64,000 nucleotides of DNA, from positions 1-64,000 of the forward strand of contig NZ_RQHK01000008.1 of the NCBI RefSeq assembly GCF_004770475.1. Reading direction: 5' to 3'. This DNA is from Leptospira mtsangambouensis (lineage in GTDB: Bacteria; Spirochaetota; Leptospiria; Leptospirales; Leptospiraceae). The notes under the pieces are model-generated. The model was not told the origin of the DNA, did no database searches, and saw nothing but the letters and a program-made list of their open reading frames with translations. Below, piece after piece: positions 33,839-42,448 of the stretch. The position numbers and the translations under genes were made by a program. The stretch's first letter is position 1. Each line of letters starts with the position of its first letter.

Positions 33839-35628
33839 AATCAAAACCATACCAATTTATTTTATTACCTTTCACTCTATTTATTTTACTCTTTCAGTGT
33901 TCTGGTTCTGATAAAAAGACCGAGGACCCACTAAAGAATACAAAAAAGTTAGCACTCGAGGGGCATAAGTCTCTTTATTACCAAGGGGCACTTCCGGTAA
34001 AAGGGACAAGTATCAAGTTCATTCCTCCCTTTCATGAGTCTACAATCTATGTTATGGACCAAAGGTTTGGGTTCGCAGGAGAAGAATTTTCAAAGTCCGT
34101 TTTGAAAGCACGAGAGTCTGTTGTGATTGTCAAAGATGGAACCAAAATGAGTTGGTCAGCCGCGGGTAAGTTGAACTCAGGTGGAGAAGCAGCCATTCAG
34201 TATCTGAATGAAAATGCCACCAAACCTGGGTTATTTATTATGTACAGTTCTGTGGCTGAATCATATGGGTTGATTGGTACATCTTGGGAACGAGGCATTG
34301 AATCTCACCAAGCGGTGATTAAAAACTCAATCGCCACCCGTAAAGAATGGGATGATTGGGCGAATATGCAATTGAATCAGAAAGAAGAAAAAGACAATTC
34401 TCCATCAACTAAAAAAAGGTTCAACGAATACAAAGAAAAATTCCAGAAGGTATATGAATCCACGGTGTATGGCTATGTGGATTTAGATGATGCATTAAAA
34501 TCTTCATACAATGAATCTTATGATGATTTTAAATCAGGAACTTGGAAACGGAGATTCGCTGAAATTGATGATTATCGATCTTCCGTATCGGAAAAAATTT
34601 TTGGGACTTGGAAAGAAACTATTTTTTCTTATGGAAAGGATACTTCGCAAGAACTTGGTCGAGCTAAGGCAGATATCGAATCGATTGCAGATGGTGAAGG
34701 TGTTCCTTTGGCCCTTCTTAAGTTTTTTTCACGAACAGTGAAAGCTTTGTTTTATGATAGTGTTATCAAACCAATTGGGAAAATAACAATTCTATCTGTT
34801 GGTTATGTTACTTGGAATGGAATCATTTATCCATCTGCATACATTACAACTGCGGCAGGTTCAAGTCTCTATTGTTTGGTAGAAACATTTACTTTGGCAG
34901 GAAAAGGTGTTGTTTATATCACTGCACCAAGTGTGGAACTTGCGTTAGGTGCCTTATTGAATAGTACGGAAGTCGTTTTGAAAGAATCGGTTCAGTCTAT
35001 GGAGAAAGGGGCAAAAGTCACTTCTGCCGTAGCGAGAAAAACATCTGCTTATTCTGTTAAAACAGCTGCCGTTGTGACAGAATCATCGGGGAAATATATT
35101 TTAGCGCCCATGAGTCTTGTAGGAGTCACAACAGCACAGACAGTTCTTGGTGGTGGACTTGCTGTTTCCGGTACCGTTACAGGGGCAACATTTACAGGCG
35201 CTTCGGCAACGGCACAAGCAGTGACTTATACCTCCACGAAAGTTGCGGCGGGAGCTGTGGGAGTTGTAGGCACCACGGCAGCTTTTGGAACCGGGACAAC
35301 TTACGGAGTCTACCAGTTAACAAAAGCAGTTGGTGTTCCCAGCGGCATTGTGATTGGTTCAGGAGTTGTACTCAGTTATGAATTTGTTTCGCATATGTCC
35401 GCACATTCTGTGTTGGCAGTTGCGGATTGTACGTATTTAGTGTTATCCCTTGAAGGTGGGAAGTGGGTGGTCTATGGTGTGAAGGATGGCTCGAAAAAAG
35501 CCGCAGGATTACTGACTGGAGCCGTTGTTGATATGGATCAAATCCGAAAAGAAGGGGGAACTGTAGTAAAAGTTCCTTTAGAAGAGGGTGAAGTTGAAAA
35601 AATACTAGGTAAAAAAAAGAAAAAATAA
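33835..35628 (+). CDS. Lipoprotein with Gly/Ala/Thr-rich hydrophobic C-terminal half, paralogue B
   Basis: A 597-residue lipoprotein (lipobox LLFQC, Cys about residue 22). After the linker the domain is charged and helical with repeated W residues (KEWDDWANMQL, FKSGTWKRRF, IFGTWKETIFSYG). A long Gly/Ala/Thr/Val-rich hydrophobic region with helix-like and beta-like stretches follows (about 300-530), then VVYGVKDGSKKAAGLLTGAVVDMDQIRKEGGTVVKV and a poly-Lys tail. It parallels the preceding gene in order of segments and at the C-terminal block (GAVVDMDQIRKEG versus GSVINLEEAKKTG). Function unknown; the pair is discussed in the findings. Confidence 0.8.
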   Translation: MKSKPYQFILLPFTLFILLFQCSGSDKKTEDPLKNTKKLALEGHKSLYYQGALPVKGTSIKFIPPFHESTIYVMDQRFGFAGEEFSKSVLKARESVVIVKDGTKMSWSAAGKLNSGGEAAIQYLNENATKPGLFIMYSSVAESYGLIGTSWERGIESHQAVIKNSIATRKEWDDWANMQLNQKEEKDNSPSTKKRFNEYKEKFQKVYESTVYGYVDLDDALKSSYNESYDDFKSGTWKRRFAEIDDYRSSVSEKIFGTWKETIFSYGKDTSQELGRAKADIESIADGEGVPLALLKFFSRTVKALFYDSVIKPIGKITILSVGYVTWNGIIYPSAYITTAAGSSLYCLVETFTLAGKGVVYITAPSVELALGALLNSTEVVLKESVQSMEKGAKVTSAVARKTSAYSVKTAAVVTESSGKYILAPMSLVGVTTAQTVLGGGLAVSGTVTGATFTGASATAQAVTYTSTKVAAGAVGVVGTTAAFGTGTTYGVYQLTKAVGVPSGIVIGSGVVLSYEFVSHMSAHSVLAVADCTYLVLSLEGGKWVVYGVKDGSKKAAGLLTGAVVDMDQIRKEGGTVVKVPLEEGEVEKILGKKKKK

Positions 35629-35640
35629 AACCCTAGGAAT

Positions 35641-36537
35641 ATGGAGAAAGAAGGAAAAAAAATTCTCATCATAGAAGATTCGGAATTACAACGAAAACTT
35701 CTCAATCGATGGATTTCTAACCATGGTTATGTTCCTATTGAAGCGGTCTCTCTTTCTGATGCAAGAGCGATCATTAGTCAGGATCAAATTGATGTGGTTC
35801 TTTTGGATTGGGAATTACCGGACGGTTCCGGTATTGAGTTGATTTCTGAAATTTTCTCTTCTTCTCCAGTGGGTTGGCTTCCTATCATTATGGTTACAGG
35901 CCATACTGAACCTGAAAACCTAAAACTTGCCATTGAAGCAGGTGCTACCGATTATATCACGAAACCAGCAAAAGAGATTGAGCTTTTGGCGAGAATCTTT
36001 AGCGCTCTTCGGATGAAATCTTTACATGATCAACTTAGAGAAACTGCTATCCGTGATGTAATGACCGGTTTGTATAACCGACGTTATATGGAAGAAAGGA
36101 TAGAGCAAGAGTTTCAACGATGTAAAAGGCATAAACATAACTTATCATTGGCTATGATTGATATCGATTTTTTTAAAAAGGTAAATGATACTTATGGGCA
36201 TGAGACTGGTGATATTGTTCTAAAGAAAATTGCTTCAGAGTTGAAGTCTTGTTTGCGAAAGTCAGATATTATTTCCAGATTTGGTGGGGAAGAGTTTGTC
36301 ATCGTTTTTCCTGAAACTGGCGTATCAGATGCGGCGCGTGTTTTGGATAAGATAAGAGAAAAAGTTTCTAACATTGAATTGGAATCAGAGGTTGGTCAGA
36401 AATTTAAAGTTTCTTTCAGTGGAGGTGTTGCTGGAGGAGATATTTCTGAAGTCGAAAATCCAATCGAAATTCTTAGAACAGCTGATAAATTATTATATGA
36501 AGCAAAGTCCTCAGGTCGGAACAGAATCATCAATTAA
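35641..36537 (+). CDS. Response regulator with GGDEF diguanylate cyclase domain
   Basis: The 298-residue protein joins a receiver domain (residues about 7-122; acidic pocket E12 D13, phosphoacceptor Asp56 in LLDWELPDGSG, Lys108 in DYITKP) to a GGDEF domain. The latter has DVMTGLYNRRYMEE, IDIDFFKKVNDTYGHETGD, the catalytic GGEEF at 215-219, and the inhibitory site RKSD at 206-209, five residues upstream. All features needed for cyclic di-GMP synthesis and product inhibition are present, so it should be active when phosphorylated. It lies 12 bases after the lipoprotein pair and may be co-transcribed. No cognate kinase is adjacent. Confidence 0.92.
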   Translation: MEKEGKKILIIEDSELQRKLLNRWISNHGYVPIEAVSLSDARAIISQDQIDVVLLDWELPDGSGIELISEIFSSSPVGWLPIIMVTGHTEPENLKLAIEAGATDYITKPAKEIELLARIFSALRMKSLHDQLRETAIRDVMTGLYNRRYMEERIEQEFQRCKRHKHNLSLAMIDIDFFKKVNDTYGHETGDIVLKKIASELKSCLRKSDIISRFGGEEFVIVFPETGVSDAARVLDKIREKVSNIELESEVGQKFKVSFSGGVAGGDISEVENPIEILRTADKLLYEAKSSGRNRIIN

Positions 36538-36546
36538 ATTATCAAA

Positions 36547-37590
36547 TTGAACATTAACCATTCTTTTTACCAACTAACGCCTGATTCCATACTGAGTGCT
36601 ATGGAGTCATTGGGATATGAAACAACAGGTAGATTTTATCCCTTAAATAGTGTAGAAAATCGTGTTTATGATATTGAAACATCCAATGCAGGAAGAATTG
36701 TAGCAAAGTTTTATCGACCAGGTAAATGGACTTACGATGAAATTTTAGAAGAACATCGCTTTTTATTAGAACTTTCCTTAGAAGAAATTCCGGTATTAAC
36801 TCCAATCACTTTAGAGGGTAAAACTTTATTTGAATGGTCAGGGATTTATTTTGCCATTTGGCCACTACGGAATGGTCGGATCGTGGAAGAAATTTCCGGA
36901 GGTGACTTAGAAAGAGTGGGTGCACTTCTCGGTCGAGTCCATGCGTTAGGGAAAAAACTTGGGTCGATTCATAGGCCCACACTTGACATCCCTTCTTATG
37001 GGTTAAAATCATTAAACTTTATTTTAGAAAAGGGGCTCATCCCGAACAAAACTTTGGAAGATAGGTATCGGGTAACGGCTCTTAGATCATTTGAAATTTT
37101 TGAATCTTTAGTGAAAGAATATCAAATTCCTTTTCAAAGAATTCATGGAGATTGCCATAAAGGGAATCTACTTGTTTCATCTGAAGGATATAGTCTTTTG
37201 GATTTTGATGATTTTTTGGTGGGACCCATAGTGCAAGACTTTTGGATGTTGCTTCCGTTAGGTGAATCGGATCGAAAGAAGGATGTATTCGGCTTTTTAC
37301 AAGGTTACACAATGTTTGCAGAGTTTGATGAAAACTGGTTACAGTTGGTGGAGCCATTACGAATCATTAGATACATTCATTATGCAGCATGGATTGCGAA
37401 ACGGTGGGAAGATCCTTCGTTTCCATCTTTATTCCCTCATTTTGGTACTGAAGAATATTGGTTAAAAGAAACTTTGGATTTGGAGTCAGCTAAAAAGGAT
37501 TTAGAAGAACAGTCGATTGAAGTTTCAAATCAAAATGATATAGAACCAGAGATGACAAACAAAGATTTTTTTTGGGATTGGGAAAATTAA
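36547..37590 (+). CDS. srkA: Stress-response kinase SrkA/YihE-like
   Basis: An aminoglycoside-phosphotransferase-fold Ser/Thr kinase close to E. coli SrkA. Matching blocks are LTPDSILSAMESLGYETTGRFYPLNSVENRVY, VAKFYRPGKWTYDEILEEHRFLLEL, the catalytic loop IHGDCHKGNLL, the metal-binding LLDFDDFLVGPIVQDFWMLLP, and the C-terminal AAWIAKRWEDPSFPSLFP and EEYWL. The TTG start at 36547 is supported because family homology begins within the first ten residues, ahead of the first ATG at 36601. The last four bases overlap the convergent methyltransferase gene. Confidence 0.88.
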   Translation: MNINHSFYQLTPDSILSAMESLGYETTGRFYPLNSVENRVYDIETSNAGRIVAKFYRPGKWTYDEILEEHRFLLELSLEEIPVLTPITLEGKTLFEWSGIYFAIWPLRNGRIVEEISGGDLERVGALLGRVHALGKKLGSIHRPTLDIPSYGLKSLNFILEKGLIPNKTLEDRYRVTALRSFEIFESLVKEYQIPFQRIHGDCHKGNLLVSSEGYSLLDFDDFLVGPIVQDFWMLLPLGESDRKKDVFGFLQGYTMFAEFDENWLQLVEPLRIIRYIHYAAWIAKRWEDPSFPSLFPHFGTEEYWLKETLDLESAKKDLEEQSIEVSNQNDIEPEMTNKDFFWDWEN

Positions 37591-38384
37591 GAAGACTCAC
37601 CAACCAGATGCGATAATGCAACTGCGAAAGCATGAGATACATTTAAAGAATCGATATGATTTTTCATCGGAATATATATTAATTTGTCTGAAAGATTCAG
37701 AATGTTTGAATCGATTCCATCTGCTTCGTTACCAAGTACCAATACAAATTTTGTTTGTTTTCCTATCTCATAGATTGATTTAGTTTTTGATAATAAATCT
37801 TTCCCTTCTCTAGGAAGGCTAAGAGATAATATTGTGTGTCCTGATTTTTTGAAAGAAGTTAGTGTTTCGGTTGAATTTTGTATACGAACTAATTGGATCT
37901 GGAAAAGGGATCCCATGGACACTCTGACACTTCTTCGTAGATATGGTGATGCGGATTTATTGTCAAAGAGAACGGTTTTGATACCAAATGCAGCTGCGGA
38001 CCGTAAAATTGAGCCAATGTTTTCACTATCGACGATCGAGTTAACAAATAACATTGGTGCAGTTGCTTCGGACAATTCTGTCCATTTTTGAAAACCAACA
38101 GCCATAAACCCTTGGTGTACGGAAAATCCAATTGTATCTTCAAACACTTGTTTGTTGGCAATAAAACAGCTGTTTACATCTGGCAACCTGGATAGGATTA
38201 AATCTTTATGTTTTTCCCAGTATTTGGGCATACAAAAAACAGATTCCACAGTAAGAGAGGAATTTAAGAGGCGGACTGCCGTTTTTTCATGGTCAGCGAT
38301 GAATTTATCGGAAGGTTCTTCCTTGGCTTTGAGGAGTTGGTATGCCGCGAGTCTGGGGTCTTGGGGGGATTGGATGTATTGCAT
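37587..38384 (-). CDS. SpoU/TrmH-family RNA 2'-O-methyltransferase
   Basis: The 265-residue protein has the SPOUT-knot motifs: LFVNSIVDSENIGSILRSAAAFGIKTVLFD (motif 1 with conserved N and R), VLVLGNEADGIDSNIL (motif 2) and IPMKNHIDSLNVSHAFAVAL (motif 3). The N-terminal substrate-binding domain is present (HEKTAVRLLNSSLTVESVFC). The target RNA (23S rRNA or tRNA) cannot be decided from sequence. Convergent with the SrkA-like gene with a 4-bp overlap. Confidence 0.9.
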   Translation of the reverse strand: MQYIQSPQDPRLAAYQLLKAKEEPSDKFIADHEKTAVRLLNSSLTVESVFCMPKYWEKHKDLILSRLPDVNSCFIANKQVFEDTIGFSVHQGFMAVGFQKWTELSEATAPMLFVNSIVDSENIGSILRSAAAFGIKTVLFDNKSASPYLRRSVRVSMGSLFQIQLVRIQNSTETLTSFKKSGHTILSLSLPREGKDLLSKTKSIYEIGKQTKFVLVLGNEADGIDSNILNLSDKLIYIPMKNHIDSLNVSHAFAVALSHLVGESS

Positions 38385-38404
38385 TATGTCTCATTAGCCT
38401 GGGG

Positions 38405-38441
38405 AAGCCCCCGCCCTGAATAGGGTGGTGGAGGCGGGCTT
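38405..38441. repeat. GC-rich intergenic hairpin
   Basis: An imperfect inverted repeat: AAGCCCCCGCCCT, loop GAAT, then AGGGTGGTGG and AGGCGGGCTT. The outer arms AAGCCC/GGGCTT pair exactly and the inner GCCCT/AGGGT pair closely, with bulges between. It lies upstream of the methyltransferase start and downstream of nothing obvious on the plus strand. The GC content is far above the surroundings. It could be a dispersed leptospiral intergenic repeat or a structured RNA; no T-run follows. Confidence 0.4.
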
Positions 38442-38530
38442 GTGGGTTTGTCCTAAAATCTCTAACACAAATTCCACTTTCTTTCAATCAAAGATTGAAT
38501 TTCCAAAAGTTTTCTTTCAGAAAGTTCATG

Positions 38531-39064
38531 TTACTTCAGATGATAAGTGGATTGAACAAATCCGTTGGGATAAGTCAAAGTTCGTATGTGTTTTAGTTTT
38601 TGGTCTTGGGCAGAATCACCGAAAAGAGGAAGGCCAGAGCCAAGTAAAATTGGTGTACGTGTGATTGTGATTTCATCTAGCGCCTGTTCGTTGATAAAAT
38701 GCTGAATCAGTTTCCCTCCATCTACATAGGCGGCTTTGATCTGCTTTTTTACTAAAGTAGCCGTTAAATTTTTAATTGTTCCATTAAAAATAAAAATTGG
38801 ATGTTGGGTCTCAAATTTGTAATCGGGGTTATGAGTAAAAACGTAAACAGGGATAGAATCAAAAGGATATGGTTCAAAGCCAAGAACAGTCTCGAAGGTA
38901 ACCCTGCCCATAACAATACAATCAATTCCTTTCATAAAGGATGAATATCCAAAGTCATCGTTATCTAACTTAAATTCATCGGAAGTGAGCCAATCGAGTG
39001 TCCCATTTTTTCTTGCGATAAAACCATCTAAACTGCTTGCAATAAATGCTTTATATTTTATCAT
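38531..39064 (-). CDS. Dihydrofolate-reductase-like (RibD C-terminal domain) protein
   Basis: The 177-residue protein has the RibD-C/DHFR-like fold: YKAFIASSLDGFIARKNGTLDWL, IDCIVMGRVTFETVLGF, PVYVFTHN, AAYVDGGKLIQHFINEQALDEITITRTPILLGSGLPLFG. Such proteins are NADPH-dependent reductases of unknown substrate, distinct from true DHFR. It is divergent from a TetR gene across a double palindromic operator and is that regulator's probable target. Confidence 0.88.
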   Translation of the reverse strand: MIKYKAFIASSLDGFIARKNGTLDWLTSDEFKLDNDDFGYSSFMKGIDCIVMGRVTFETVLGFEPYPFDSIPVYVFTHNPDYKFETQHPIFIFNGTIKNLTATLVKKQIKAAYVDGGKLIQHFINEQALDEITITRTPILLGSGLPLFGDSAQDQKLKHIRTLTYPNGFVQSTYHLK

Positions 39065-39073
39065 TATATGAAT

Positions 39074-39113
39074 TATTCTACGGTGTAGACCTTTGTTTCT
39101 ACACCGTAGAATA
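39074..39113. promoter_or_regulatory. Double palindromic TetR operator
   Basis: A 16-bp inverted repeat, TATTCTACGGTGTAGA (39074-39089) and its exact reverse complement (39098-39113), with an 8-bp spacer. Each arm itself contains the smaller palindrome TCTAC-N3-GTAGA. It lies between the divergent DHFR-like and TetR genes, 10 bases from the former start and 13 from the latter. Two repressor dimers side by side would explain the symmetry. Confidence 0.8.
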
Positions 39114-39125
39114 TACTTTCAAAAA

Positions 39126-39653
39126 ATGAAACAAAAAATAATTCAAACTGGTCTGAAAATATGTGAAAAAGACGGATACGAATCTTTTAGTATGCGGAAA
39201 TTAGCTACAAAATTAGGTGTGGACCCGATGGCTGTATACCATTACTTCGAAAATAAAGATGCATTAACTCATGCCATGGTAGAACAAATCTTTAATCGGT
39301 TCCAGGACCGAGTTGCTGTTGCTGACAAACCATCTAAAACAACATTAAAAATAATTTTATATGAATATTGGAATCTATTTCTCGACTACCCAGGATTGTC
39401 TCTATACCTTATTAAAAATTCTTATAATGGTTTTCCTTCTGTTGTGACATTTAATCAAACGTTAAAATATTTAATCGAAAAGAATTTTCCTAAAGCCGAT
39501 ATTGGAAAAACCTTAAACATCATAATCGATTTTATCCATGGCAATGCACTTGCGTTCTCATTTGTATCTCCTAAAAAACAAAAAGCAAAACTGAATCCTG
39601 CTAATCAAAAGGAATTTGAATCTTTATTGTCATATCTTTTGGATTCTCTTTGA
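39126..39653 (+). CDS. TetR-family regulator, divergent from DHFR-like gene
   Basis: About 175 residues. The HTH (residues about 5-50) reads QKIIQTGLKICEKDGYESFSMRKLATKLGVDPMAVYHYFENKDAL, a TetR recognition domain with the typical AVYHYF end. The C-terminal domain resembles TetR_C (KTTLKIILYEYWNLFLDYPGL...LIKNS). The start at 39126 is chosen because an upstream in-frame TTG at 39093 would put the start codon inside the operator. It likely represses the neighbouring reductase gene and itself. Confidence 0.85.
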   Translation: MKQKIIQTGLKICEKDGYESFSMRKLATKLGVDPMAVYHYFENKDALTHAMVEQIFNRFQDRVAVADKPSKTTLKIILYEYWNLFLDYPGLSLYLIKNSYNGFPSVVTFNQTLKYLIEKNFPKADIGKTLNIIIDFIHGNALAFSFVSPKKQKAKLNPANQKEFESLLSYLLDSL

Positions 39654-39788
39654 TCACCTAATTTTTGTTTAGTTAAGATTGTGCTTTTGAAAGCTTAGCA
39701 AAATTCACCTATCATCCCTCATTTGTAGTTGATAAAATTACAGACTTAAAAAACATTTATTTGAAATCTCGGGTTTCTCCTAACTTCA

Positions 39789-41591
39789 ATGAACATAGAC
39801 CCTCGCACAGTTGTATTTATAAACATCGTTGGGTGTTTGCTAATGTCTGGGGGACTTTGGTTTGCTGCGAGAGGTTATTTCCAAAGACTTCGCTTTGTTA
39901 AAGATTGGTCAATTGCCACTTTATTACAGGCCCTAGGATGGGTAGTAATGGGAGCTCTTCGCGGTGTTATCCCGGACTGGATTTCTATCAGCGCAGGGAA
40001 CTCGCTAATACTTTTATCACTCGTTTATTCTAATAACATCATACTATCAATGTTTGATAGAAAGACAATGTGGAAGTCAGGACTTTTCTCAGTTGTTTTA
40101 GTATTTGTTTTGTTGGTATTACACCATTTTTCTGATCTTGCACCAAAATATCGAATTTCATTAATATCTTTTGCAGCTTCCATTCAACTCATATTGTCTT
40201 CTAAAACCATCTTAGCAGCAAATAGAAAAGCAAGACTATCAAGTCATTTTGCAGCCTTTTTCTATTTAGCCTGTGGCATCTTTTTATTTTTTCGTTTTTT
40301 GTATTATACTTTTGCTGATGTTTCTGTTTCGCAAATAGCATTTGGAAAAGGACCCATTCAAGACATCACTTATTTGTTTTTTTATGTAACTTCTGTCATG
40401 ATGACATTTGGGTTTTTGATGATGTGCATCGATATCTTCATTAAAGGCCAAGAGGAAAGTGAACAGAAATACCGTTTGCTTGCTGAAAATACTTCAGATG
40501 TCATTTGGGTATTAAATTATGACGACCAAAAGTATGTATATGTCAGTCCTTCGGTACTTAACATTACAGGCTTTACATCGGAAGAAGCAGTTCTTCATTC
40601 AGTACAAGATTCGTTCACACCAACATCTTTCAAATATATCATGGATGTATTGCCGTCGAGAATCCAAGAATTTAGAGAAACAGGAGAGAGAAAACCGTTC
40701 AGCGACGAAGTGGAACAATACTGTAAAGATGGCTCAACAATTTGGATCGAAGCAAATACAGTCTTTCAATGGAACCCAAATGGTTCGATTAGTATATTAG
40801 GTGTCTCAAGAAACATTGATAAAAGAAAAAAAGCTGAAATAGAAAAGAATAAGTTTTTTTCCGAATTACAGTTATTGAATCATACTAAGGATAAATTTTT
40901 TTCGATCATTGCACATGATTTAAAAGGCCCGATTGGCGGGATGAATACCTTTGCTGGTATGATTTTAGAAGATTTAGATTCAAGACCCTTAAAACGAACA
41001 AAAAATGATTTGAGTATTCTTTTTCAATCTTCTGGTGAAATTTATAATCTTTTAGAAAACTTACTCACTTGGGCAAGATCGCAAACCGGAGAAATTGCTT
41101 TTTTTCCAGAGAGTATTTCTTTATATCGCTCCATAGAATCAGCAATAGCTTCTGTTTCATTTTCGATTCAAAACAAATCCATAATAGTAAAGAACTCTGT
41201 TGATCCTAATACAACTGCCTATGCGGACGAAAAAATGATAGAAACTATACTTAGAAATCTAATTTCCAATGCGGTTAAGTATTCTCAACCTAATGCTGAA
41301 GTTAGGATTTCAGCTGAATCTATAGAAAATGACATTCAAATTTGTATCACTGATTTTGGAATTGGTATCAACGAGGAGATTCAGAAAAAGTTATTTCGTA
41401 TTGATGCCAAACAAACGAGTATGCCAGGTACAATTGGAGAAAGAGGTACTGCTCTTGGTTTGATTTTGTGCAAAGAATTTATCGAAAAACATGGTGGCAG
41501 TATTCGTGTGGAAAGTGAATTAGGTAAGGGTTCAAGGTTCTTTTTCACCTTACCTAAAGAATCAAGTGTTCCTATTCGGGAACGACTTTAG
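39789..41591 (+). CDS. Membrane PAS sensor histidine kinase
   Basis: A 600-residue kinase: seven N-terminal membrane helices (to about residue 220), a PAS domain (YRLLAENTSDVIWVLNYDDQKYVYVSPSV, with the PAC segment ISILGVSRNIDKRKKAE), and a HisKA domain with phosphoacceptor His376 in FFSIIAHDLKGPI. The HATPase_c domain has ILRNLISNAVKYS, ITDFGIGINEEI, GTALGLILCKEFIEKHGG and GKGSRFFFTLP. No response regulator gene is adjacent. The 3' end overlaps the convergent membrane-fusion gene by 20 bases. Confidence 0.88.
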   Translation: MNIDPRTVVFINIVGCLLMSGGLWFAARGYFQRLRFVKDWSIATLLQALGWVVMGALRGVIPDWISISAGNSLILLSLVYSNNIILSMFDRKTMWKSGLFSVVLVFVLLVLHHFSDLAPKYRISLISFAASIQLILSSKTILAANRKARLSSHFAAFFYLACGIFLFFRFLYYTFADVSVSQIAFGKGPIQDITYLFFYVTSVMMTFGFLMMCIDIFIKGQEESEQKYRLLAENTSDVIWVLNYDDQKYVYVSPSVLNITGFTSEEAVLHSVQDSFTPTSFKYIMDVLPSRIQEFRETGERKPFSDEVEQYCKDGSTIWIEANTVFQWNPNGSISILGVSRNIDKRKKAEIEKNKFFSELQLLNHTKDKFFSIIAHDLKGPIGGMNTFAGMILEDLDSRPLKRTKNDLSILFQSSGEIYNLLENLLTWARSQTGEIAFFPESISLYRSIESAIASVSFSIQNKSIIVKNSVDPNTTAYADEKMIETILRNLISNAVKYSQPNAEVRISAESIENDIQICITDFGIGINEEIQKKLFRIDAKQTSMPGTIGERGTALGLILCKEFIEKHGGSIRVESELGKGSRFFFTLPKESSVPIRERL

Positions 41592-42447
41592 TTCCGTTGA
41601 CCACTGTATCACCGGGGTAAAGTATCACTGATTCCCCAACTGAAAGACCATTTTTAATCATACTAATTCCTTCACTTTGGTGTTCAACCTCAACAAATCG
41701 AAGTTTGGCTCTCTTTTTTTCAACAGTAAACACTGCCCATTTTTCATCTTCACGAAACAATGCAGAAGTCGGTATGACAATTGAATTTGGTTTTTCAAAT
41801 AGAATGATTTTACATTCTAATTCATAACCATCACCAATTCCGTGTGGCGGATTAAATTCAATGAATATGGGAACTCGTTGTTCTTCCACACCTAAGGATG
41901 AAATTTTAGTTACCGCAGAAGGTTCTATGATAGACACTCGCCCTTCTAAAGTTTGATCTCCGAATCCAGTAAGTAAAACTTTATCATTAAGGTCTAAGTC
42001 AGGCATATCTTCCGATAGGACAAAAGCAGATACATCAATTTTGGTAATGTCTCCGTAGTCCAAAATCCGCTCACCCATAGCGACCGGACCCGCACTTTCG
42101 CGATATACTTTTAATATTTGACCGTTTGCAGTTGCTTTTACTACTTTGATGATGTCCCAGTCAACAGTGACTAAGGTCATTCCCTTTGAAACTTTATCTC
42201 CAGCATGTAATTCCACCCTCCGCATAACACCGTTTACCGGGGAATAGGCTGTATAAAGTTCTTTTATTTTTGTTTTACCTTGAACTGAGAGTATTTGTTT
42301 GTAAACACCTTGAGCGACAACCGAAACTTCTACAGGTTTTGGATCTTTTTTTAAAATCAAAAAAGAAATAACTAAAAAAAGTACCACACCAATGGCGATC
42401 TTAGCGTTTTTTGTTTTAACTAATTCTAAAATTTTTTCTTTTGTCAT
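41572..42447 (-). CDS. HlyD/MacA-type membrane-fusion protein
   Basis: The 291-residue protein has one N-terminal membrane helix (AKIAIGVVLFLVISFLIL). A periplasmic adaptor follows with a lipoyl/barrel-sandwich domain (YTAYSPVNGVMRRVELHAGDKVSKGMTLVTVDW...ANGQILKVYRESAGPVAMGERILDYG) and C-terminal beta domains (VIPTSALFREDEKWAVFTVEKKRAKLRFVEVEHQSEG). It links the inner-membrane ABC exporter encoded by the next two genes to an outer-membrane channel. It lacks the long coiled-coil hairpin of full MacA. Translated immediately after the permease gene on the same transcript. Confidence 0.87.
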   Translation of the reverse strand: MTKEKILELVKTKNAKIAIGVVLFLVISFLILKKDPKPVEVSVVAQGVYKQILSVQGKTKIKELYTAYSPVNGVMRRVELHAGDKVSKGMTLVTVDWDIIKVVKATANGQILKVYRESAGPVAMGERILDYGDITKIDVSAFVLSEDMPDLDLNDKVLLTGFGDQTLEGRVSIIEPSAVTKISSLGVEEQRVPIFIEFNPPHGIGDGYELECKIILFEKPNSIVIPTSALFREDEKWAVFTVEKKRAKLRFVEVEHQSEGISMIKNGLSVGESVILYPGDTVVNGTKVVPE

Positions 42448-42448
42448 A

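Noticed and set aside
23564..38400. Shared 12-mer ATGTCTCATTAG near 23564 and 38386
   Set aside because: Only 12 bases are shared, with no extended flanking similarity beyond a loose GGGGAAG, so it may be coincidence.
38531..39064. True dihydrofolate reductase (trimethoprim target)
   Set aside because: The sequence follows the RibD C-terminal pattern rather than FolA, and folate genes are absent nearby.
39093..39125. Upstream TTG start for the TetR gene at 39126
   Set aside because: The start codon would lie inside the palindromic operator and adds residues without TetR homology.
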